Shown here: positions 56,731 through 64,000 of the stretch, piece after piece | Position numbering within the stretch: position 1 is the stretch's first letter | Layout of the letters: each line of letters starts with the position of its first letter | Assembly (NCBI RefSeq): GCF_018687715.1 | Contig: NC_056758.1 | Location: 10,853,501 to 10,917,500 of the forward strand | DNA: 64,000 nt | From: Carya illinoinensis | Lineage: Eukaryota; Streptophyta; Magnoliopsida; Fagales; Juglandaceae | Direction: 5' to 3' | The notes under the pieces: generated by a model | Seen by the model: the letters and a program-made list of their open reading frames with translations, nothing else | Database searches by the model: none | Told to the model about the DNA's origin: nothing | Program-made: the position numbers and the translations under genes

Positions 56731-59700
56731 GAAGAATCCGTTTATATGAGTTTTATGCTTGCACTTTGTTTGATTCCGGTGCGTCACAGTCATTTGTATC
56801 TTCCACGTTTGTGCGGATGTGTAATTTGGTCACGGAACCTTTGCCGAAGTCATTGGTAGTGGCTCTACCCAATGGTGAAATGGTGTGGTGTTCCAAGGTT
56901 GCTTTCGGATGCCCGCTAAATTTTGATAGAAGGTTCTTGGATGCTGATTTGGTGGTGTTTAAGCTGTTAGGTTTTGATATCATCCTCGGGATGGATTGGC
57001 TATGCCGATATTCTGCGAGTATTAATTGCAAAAGTCGGGTAATTACCTTTCAGCTTCCAGATGGTGATTGTCTGGAATTTGCGGGGAGTAAGTTAAAAGA
57101 AAAGCCAGTAATTATATCGGCAATTCAAGTAAGAAGAGAGATTGCATGGGGAGCAGAAGCCTTCTTAGTTCAAATGGTGTCTATGCCGCCTGAGAAGAAG
57201 TTTTTGGTAGACATTCCAATTGTGGAAGAATTTCCCGATGTGTTTGTGGATGACTTGTCTGGACTACCCCCTGTTCAAGAAATGGAATTTGTTATAGACT
57301 TAGAACTTGGAGCGGCTCCTGTACATAAAACTCCTTATCGCATGGCACCGGCTAAATTAAAAGAGTTGAAAACTCAATTGCAAGAGCTGGTAAATAAGAG
57401 GTTTATTCAACCTAGTACTTCGCCGTGGGGTGCACCAGTTCTGTTTGTTAAAAAGAAAGATGGAACCCACCGTATGTGCATCGATTATCGGAAATTAAAT
57501 AAGGTGACCATCAAAAATAAATATCCTCTCCCGCGGATAGATGATTTATTTGATCAGCTTCAAGGAGCAACTGTATTCTTGAAGATTGATTTGAGGTCGG
57601 GATACTACCAGCTGAGGATCAAAGACAAGGATGTGCCCAAAACTGCTTTCAGGTCGAGATATGGGCATTATGAATTTAAGGTGATGCCGTTTGGGTTAGC
57701 TAATGCCCCTGCCGCTTTTATGGATTTAATGAATCGATTATTTCGACCTTATTTGGATTCCTTTATGGTAGTATTCATTGATGATATTCTGATTTATTTC
57801 CGAGACGTTGAAGAGCATGTGTATCATCTTCGTCTGGTACTTGGGAAATTGAGAGAACATCAGTTGTACGCCAAGCTCAGCAAGTGTGAATTCTGGTTGG
57901 AGGAAGTCAGGTTTCTTGGGCATGTGATTTCCCGAGACGGAGTGGCTATTAATCCTAGTAAGGTGGAAGCCATTTTGTCATGGCTGCGTCCGACTACAGT
58001 GCATGAGATCCGGAGTTTCTTGGGACTTGCCGGATATTACCGAAGATTTTTGGAAGGATTTGCTCGCTTATCCGAACCTCTCACAGCTTTGACTCAGAAG
58101 AATGCAGAATTTGTTTGGTCAGATAAGTGTGAGAGAAGCTTCCAAGCATTGAAGAGCAGGTTGACGACGGCACCAGTGTTAGCGCTTCCAGAACCGCATA
58201 AGCCATTCGTAGTCTTCAGCGATGCATCTAAATTCGGTTTGAGTTGTGTCCTTATGCAGGAAGGACGGGTTGTTGCCTATGCATCTCATCAGCTAAAGGA
58301 CCATGAGAACAATTATCCGACGCACGATTTGGAATTAGCTGCGATTGTTTTTGCTCTCAAGATCTGGCGGCACGTTTTGTACGGGGAAGCTTATGAAGTA
58401 TACACCGATCACAAGAGCTTGAAGCACTTGTTTTCCCAGAAAAATCTGAACATGAGGCAGAGGCAATAGTTAGAGCTAATCAGTGACTACCAGTGTGAGA
58501 TCAAGTACCATCCGGGGAAGGCTAATATAGTTGCTGATGCTTTGAGCCGAAAATCGCACTTGGAAGATGAAGCCGAGCCGTCAGAATTGGATTCTTTGCT
58601 TTGTGGGATGAGAAGGCTCCTTATTGAAAGTTTACAGCAAGAAGAGATTTTATCTTTAGTTCTTGATATTCGGGTAACTGATTTTGAAGAATTGAAGACT
58701 CTTCAAAGGAATGATCCGAAGCTGCTGAATATCAAAAAAAGAGTCAGAAAATCTCGAGGGCCGTTGTACTATAGTATGGATAAAGATGGAATACTTTGGT
58801 TCCGAGATCACAGAGTGGTTCCCAAAGATTCAGAATTCAAGGAGCGGATCATGGCAGAAGCTCATACGGCCCCTTATTCAATTCATCCCGGCAGTAAGAA
58901 CATGTATCGGGACTTGAAGAAAAATTATTGGTGGGATGGAATGAAGAGGGATATTGCCTTGTATGTTGAGAAATGCAACACATGCCGTCAAGTGAAGGCC
59001 GAGCATCAAAGACCCGCTGGTATGCTCCAACCCCTCCCTATTCCTGAGTAGAAATGGGATGACATCACGATGGACTTTGTAGTGGGCTTGCCGAGGATGC
59101 CTAGTGGGAAAAATTCTGTTTGGGTGATTGTTGACCGGTTAACGAAGAGTGCTCATTTCTTGCCTGTTAATAATACCGATTCCTTAGGTAAGTTGACCTG
59201 CTTGTATGTCAAGGAGATAGTGCGGCTGCATGGCATACCGAAGAGTATAGTGTCGGATCAAGACCCAAGGTTCACGTCCTAGTTCTGGAAGAGTTTGCAG
59301 ACAGTTTTGGGTACTAAGTTGAAGTTCAGTACTACATATCACCCACAAACAGACGGCCAATCAAAGCGCACCATTCAGACCCTTGAAAACATGTTGTGAG
59401 CATGTGTCATGGAATTTCAAGGGAGTTGGGAAAACCATTTGCCGCTCATAGAGTTTGCATATAATAATAGCTTCCATGCAACCATTCAGATGGCTCCCTA
59501 TGAAGCTTTTTACGGGAGGAAGTGCAGATCGCTCTTGTGTTGGGATGAAGTCGGGGAAAGTAAGATTATTGGACCTGAAATAATTCAAGAGATGCAAAGC
59601 CAAGTTCGGATCATCAGGGATAAAATGGCGGCAGCTCAGAGTCGTTAGAAAAGCTACGCTGGCACCAGGAGGAGAGAGTTATCTTTTGAAGAAGGTGATT

Positions 59701-60113
59701 GGGTTTATCTCAAAGTCTCTCCCATGAGAGGTGTTAAGCGTTTTGGTAAGAAGAGGAAACTGGATCCGAGGTATGTCGGCCATTTTCAGATTCTGGAGAA
59801 GGTAGGGTCTGTCGCCTATAGAGTTGCTTTGCCAGAGTATTTTGGGGATATTCATGATGTCTTCCACGTATCGTCCTTGAAAAAGAGTTTTGGACAACAA
59901 GAGCCACGCTTTGTCGACCCAGAGAGTATTCAGTTGCAACCGGATCTCACTTATGAGGTTGTTCCGTTGCAGATCATGGATTGGAAGGAGCAATAGTTAA
60001 GGTCCAAGACGATACCTTTGGTTAAGGTAGCATGGGGAGATCCGTTAGCTCAAGACTTCTCTTGGGAGCGAGTAGCGGACATGAAGGAGTAGTACCCATA
60101 CTTGTTTGAGTAA
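56731..60113 (+). pseudogene. Chromovirus pol pseudogene (PR-RT-RH-INT-chromodomain)
   Basis: One frame runs from 56731 to TAA at 60111. Protease: [10 protein letters not shown] near 56766. RT: '[20 protein letters not shown]' near 57447, [19 protein letters not shown] near 57690, and the catalytic box FIDDILIY near 57777. RNase H: 'VFSDASKFG' near 58212, then TDHKSLKHL. Integrase: zinc motif HPGSKNMYR...CNTCRQVK (58884-59000), core with the first catalytic Asp in '[12 protein letters not shown]', the second in SDQDPRF and the Glu in 'MAPYEAFYGRK'. A degraded chromodomain-like tail ends it (59960-60113). Stops are at 58467, 59049, 59280, 59397, 59646, 59994 and 60090, but no frameshift. Most lie where TGG, CAG or CGA codons are expected. 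Confidence 0.93.
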
Positions 60114-60216
60114 TGAAGGTACGTATCTTAATATTGGTCACAGGTGGTTTACGTGATATTATGTGGCTTGTTTTAAGTTGGTGGTTGATCTTACAAATTT
60201 TGAGGACGAAATTTGT

Positions 60217-60232
60217 TTTAAGGGGGGGAGGA
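60217..60232 (+). other. Chromovirus polypurine tract
   Basis: TTAAGGGGGGGAGGA directly precedes the TGTGATG start of the 3' LTR. It follows the common 'aggacgaaattt' block. Confidence 0.85.
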
Positions 60233-62049
60233 TGTGATGACCCGCTTTTACGTGTATTTTCACTGAAGGGTTGTTTTTAATTTAATTAATATATTGATTT
60301 ATTTATTTTAAATTATTGCGTTTTAAATTGGTTTTTATTTATTTGATGTTGTGTTTTATTTATTTAATCGTTTTACAGTTTTTAATCTCGTTTTCGGCGG
60401 ATCTGTTTTGTTTTCCGGAGTGAGGATTGGACCTCATTTCTTCCCTCCATCTTTTCTTTTCTCTTTTTCTCTTTTTTCTCTTTTTTTTCTTTTTTCTTTT
60501 TTTTTTATTTTTCTTTTTTTTCTTCCTTTTTCCCCCCCTCCCGCGCGATCCCCCCCCGTCCGTCTCTCTCTCTCTCCTCTCCTTCACGCCGAACACACCT
60601 TGCACCCAGACCCACCGCCGCCGGCCACCGTGCGGCACACCCCCCCACCATTTTCTTCTCCTCCCTCCGGTGAACCACCCCACAAATTTTCACCGCCAAT
60701 GGAGCCACCGTTTAGCCGGAAAAAGCCCATCAAGCTACACGGTTTTTGCTCCGATCTGCTGTTGTGGCTCCACCTCCGGCCACCACCTCTTCATCACTTC
60801 ATCACCGACTCATTGCCGTCCTAACTCACCCATTTCTGGCCTCTAACAGTCACCGGAACAGCTCCCACGAGCTAGTTTCCGTTTTGGGCATTTCAGCCCT
60901 TTCTCCACCGTTTTCGCCGTCACCCACGGCCAAACTCCACTTCCACTAGCTTCATAAACATCCGTAGACCCTTCCCTATCAATCCCGAGCTTTGGTTTGT
61001 CCCCGTTCAAAAGTGGGTATTTTACAACCCATGGCCATAGTGAAATTTCACTGTTACGTTGCTTTCCTTCCACCATTTGCAACGCCGCGAGCTTTCTAAA
61101 AATACCATATAGCGCTGTAAGTATTTTCCAAACCCTACTTTTAGATTTAAATATATTTTGCTCATTCAATATATATTTGTTGTTGGTTGGCTGATTCCGG
61201 ACTGAGTCCGAGGAGTTCGGGGATCGGATGGATTGAGGACGGAGTGCTTGGTTTTGATTATTTGTGATTGCTTGATTATTTGAGTCATGAGGCGTGAGTT
61301 GCATATTGTGTTTATGTGCTTTTTGTTTTAATCGAGAAAATCCCGTTTTATTGGCGTAAATGGTTTTTGGGTGCGTGTGTCTCACGAGCCTAAGTCGGGA
61401 TGAGTTATTATCTCGGTGGAGCTCCTCTGGTCACTCGGGAGTGGATAATACTGAGTGACATCCCCTGGGTTGTTGTAGGGCGACGACCGGATCGCACGAT
61501 ACGGTAACGGTGTCGTGTCGACTCCGTGGTCCCTAGAGTGGCGGGGACTAGAGGATGGCCTGGCCAGGTACGCGCGGGGCGCAAGTCTGGGCATCGCTCG
61601 TTTAGGAGGAGGCTGTGCTTTGGTTTTTCTTTCATGTATATTGTTTGAGTTTTATATGTTTTTATCTAGTGGTGTTTGGAGTTTACTTACCTGCGGCACC
61701 ATTTTTGGTTCCTTAGATTTTAGTACAGAGTTCGAGGAGGAGGAGGAGGCTGAGCCCGAGGATGCAGCTCCGCCAGAGTTCTGAGTGGAGTTTATGTTCC
61801 CTTTTTGGCTTTGATATAGTATTTGTGTTTTGTAATATTCTATTCTATATGTTTTGAACAGCTTTGTATTAAAAAAAAATAAAAAATTCTGGTACTTAGT
61901 TATTGACTTTGTTTTTCGCTGCGTATTTCTCGTGCACATTCGTCGATTTTACACACACTTGGCACGTCGATAGGGTGGTGACTCGTGATGTCATCATCCG
62001 GACGTCTCGATTTCTTCGTGTCCGTACATGGGGATTTGGGGGCATCACA
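60233..62049 (+). repeat. Chromovirus 3' LTR (1,817 bp, internal deletion)
   Basis: Collinear with the 5' LTR except for one deletion of about 290 bp. The 5' LTR segment 54415-54708 is missing at about 61604, with a short unmatched 'aggaggc' at the junction. Otherwise differences are mostly single substitutions. The LTR retains both hairpins (61430-61459 and about 61472-61487) and the acidic frame ending near 61784. Confidence 0.93.
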
Positions 62050-62126
62050 TTCTCTCTCTCTCGATCACATTTTGCTCCATCTCTATCCTGCTTCGAAGCT
62101 AACTCATTGCATAGAGAGATAAACCA

Positions 62127-62313
62127 ATGAGTTAGGAATCGTTCATATACACCTTTGTGGCCCAAGGCACCGTAGTCTTGATCGAGTATACAAAGTGTAC
62201 CGGCAACTTTCCAGCGATTGCAGCTCAGTGCCTACAGAAACTCCCTTCCTCTAACAAGTTCACCTATAATTGCGACCACCACACCAATTTTCTCGTCGAA
62301 TTAGATGGTTATG
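62127..62313 (+). pseudogene. Exon 1 of a VAMP72-type R-SNARE (longin domain), broken
   Basis: From ATG 62127 the frame reads Met-Ser-stop, then [20 protein letters not shown] and, from 62202, [20 protein letters not shown], ending at a GTAAAA donor at 62314. This is the longin-domain start of VAMP721/722-like proteins, which drive fusion of secretory vesicles with the plasma membrane. The third codon is TAG where Gln is expected. Near the exon end one residue is lost and another gained relative to the family ([12 protein letters not shown]). I see no exon 2 (the YCVV block) in the remaining 1.7 kb, so it is a fragment or pseudogene. The chromovirus sits 78 bases upstream of the ATG, in the former leader. 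Confidence 0.72.
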
Positions 62314-62681
62314 GTAAAATTTTCCTTTTCATTTCACTCTTTTTCTTTGAGATGGAAGTTGAGTTGCGAGAGTAAGTACTTGGATCTGACCCGAAACACT
62401 CACATGTATATTTTTTTCTAGGTTCTTTCTGTTTTCATGTTTTCTTATAGTTTTTGTTAAGCAGATGTTTGATAGCTTGGCAAATTGAGGAAAATCTAAG
62501 TAGTCGAAAATAACTCTCTGCGTTTGGGGTTGTCATGTCGTTTTGGTTTCTAAGAAATTAAAAAATCTCTTAACGTGAGTTTAGAAGTTATATTCACAAT
62601 ATACAAACGTTTAATGAAAGGCGTTAACTTTAAAGGAAAAACAATAAAAACTGTTGAAATAAGATTTTATTATTGATAGCC

Positions 62682-62718
<37 letters not shown>

Positions 62719-64000
62719 ATATGTTGACACAAAACTTGAAAAGATGTTTTTCATCCGTGTTTGGAGGACCACTCTGGCGATTTTATTATGGTGTCATTGT
62801 GTCAACTTCGTAAGCTCATGCTTGCCGCGCTATCATGGTGTCATGCCATGCCATTGCCATAACATTGTCGGTCGTCGGGCTGTCCTGTTGCAGTCATGTG
62901 TGGTCCATATTGGCCACGGGGATTCCCACGTCTTTGGTTGCTGTAATGCAAACATGTAATTAACAGCCTATGTATTCAACTCAACCCAAACCCAACCCAA
63001 CGACCAACGTTAATAATTTTGCTTCAGTGCTTGAAAAATCATGTACGAATGCGAGTACGTGGACCCAAAGCCACACACAACACTAGAAGACTCGAAGATC
63101 ATCTTATCTGGTGTGGCTGTGATGGCCCAAAAGCCTTAGTAAAAAAGGCTTTTCCGTTATCTTACAAATTAACCCACTTGTTGGAGGTTTAAGAGCTCAC
63201 CCTTAGTGCTCCTGTTTAACTAAAGATGCCTTTAAACTAGCTTTTTAGATTCTGTTTTTTTACACGTATGCATTTTATCCGATACCCACCCACCCATGAT
63301 TTTTAGCTGAAATCACATCCAAGGTCCGGCATCGGATCCCTTGCTCCCCCCACTATTCACCAAAAATCCCACTTTTTCTATCCTATCTCTTCCTTTCCTT
63401 AATTTGCTCTTTTTATGCATTTTTAGGCTATCTTTTTGCTTTTGTACTTTGATAATTTGCTTCGCTATGACTCATATGACCACCACATGCCAGCCCTTCA
63501 TATTCCTCCTCTCTTCATCCTCGTTCCCAAATCAATGTGTGGACGTGATGATCCACAAGTACGTGCTTCGGTGTGCATGGATCTTATGCGCCATCATCTC
63601 CCCTCCCAAAAACATCTCATTTTTGTCACTCATCCACACTTACCACTTCCCATGCACCCACCCACATAGCTTCCCGCTCTTTGCCGCCTCCCTCACCATG
63701 CACCGCCATTTGACCCCATCTATATAATTAATCAACACATGGCACGTATTCATGATCTCCGTACTCTCCCAAAAAAACTCCGATCTCACATTCAATGGCA
63801 CCAAGTTTAAGTTGTTTTTGTATTTTATTTAATTTTTTAAAATACTCAGAATTGGCTCAATAATCCAATCTCCTCTTCATTTTTTGAAACTAGGTGTGTG
63901 CTTTCTTTTTTTGGAAAGTAGTTTTTATCCTCCTATAATCACATGCATACACCTATAAATGACATTTTTTATGCATAAAGGGTAGACTCAATACTCACCG
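62314..64000. other. Intergenic to the window end; no further gene recognised
   Basis: Includes a (TA)n run at 62685-62717 and moderately CT-rich sequence near 63330-63720. The 128-codon frame at 63341-63727 is Leu/Phe/Ser-rich without a domain, and a second frame overlaps it. No VAMP72 exon 2 was found. Confidence 0.45.
62685..62717. repeat. (TA)n microsatellite
   Basis: An uninterrupted TA run of about 16 units. Confidence 0.95.

Larger units (their letters stand above)
53038..62049 (+). mobile_element. Tekay/Del-like Ty3/gypsy chromovirus with both LTRs
   Basis: LTRs lie at 53038-55142 and 60233-62049, each starting TGTGATGAC and ending GCATCACA. The 5-bp flanks are CTCTC and TTCTC, a duplication with one change inside a CT tract. 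The internal order is primer-binding site, gag with zinc knuckles, protease, RT, RNase H, integrase, chromodomain, polypurine tract. That order, with the C-terminal chromodomain, marks a chromovirus of Tekay/Del type. It has nine in-frame stops and one frameshift, so it is inactive. It split the 5' leader of the VAMP72-like locus. Confidence 0.95.

Noticed and set aside
63341..63727. 128-codon plus-strand frame
   Set aside because: Biased Leu/Phe/Ser/His composition, no recognisable domain, a second overlapping frame, and no promoter or splice context.
1..64000. tRNA or rRNA genes, CRISPR arrays, bacterial operons
   Set aside because: I saw no cloverleaf with box A/B sequence, no rRNA core sequence and no spaced direct-repeat array. 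The content is plant nuclear.

Overview
The window looks like transposon-rich nuclear DNA from a eudicot, probably a woody species (perhaps Fagales or a similar tree; this is a weak inference). It has AT-rich intergenic sequence, many (TA)n and (GA)n runs, chromovirus, Ty1/copia, CACTA, hAT and Mutator-type elements, and a few small plant genes. There is no bacterial, organellar or CRISPR signature.

Host loci. Three look intact: a 61-codon DVL/ROTUNDIFOLIA-like small-polypeptide gene (minus strand, 5929-6114), a MIR171 hairpin (17097-17230; mature arm 17192-17212), and a DUF868 gene (46904-47803) with an upstream TATA-like box and a long, probably spliced leader. Two are broken: exon 1 of a VAMP72-type R-SNARE (62127-62313), with an early stop and a 9 kb retrotransposon just upstream, and a piece of an SCL4/SCL7-type GRAS gene carried inside a hAT element (8090-8727).

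Layout. 1-4000: a diverged chromovirus LTR abutting a minus-strand Tat-type gag with its primer-binding motif. 4000-7041: unique DNA with the DVL gene. 7042-14085: an old CACTA element holding a TIR element, which in turn holds the hAT with the GRAS fragment. 14086-18988: unique DNA around MIR171. 18994-25199: a full-length but dead copia element with 5-bp target duplications and a Mutator-type MITE inside it. 25413-33570: a CACTA end, a broken LINE and a minus-strand LTR-like remnant. 33869-39193: a second, fairly complete CACTA of the same family as the first. 39200-43962: MITEs and a hAT. 44000-53037: the DUF868 region. 53038-62049: a Tekay/Del-like chromovirus with both LTRs. 62050-64000: the VAMP72 remnant and unique DNA.

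Most interesting points. (1) The Tekay-like element has a clean 100-bp GT-AG intron candidate exactly between gag and protease, with a stop codon in the retained form. (2) A hAT with perfect 8-bp target duplications has captured a GRAS gene fragment inside a three-level nest. (3) Two small hairpins are conserved, with paired changes, between diverged copies of the Tekay-like LTR. (4) The gag carries seven tandem G-P-W-P-Q-Q-G heptapeptides. (5) The pattern of stops and LTR differences suggests methylation-driven decay. All coordinates and comparisons were made by eye.
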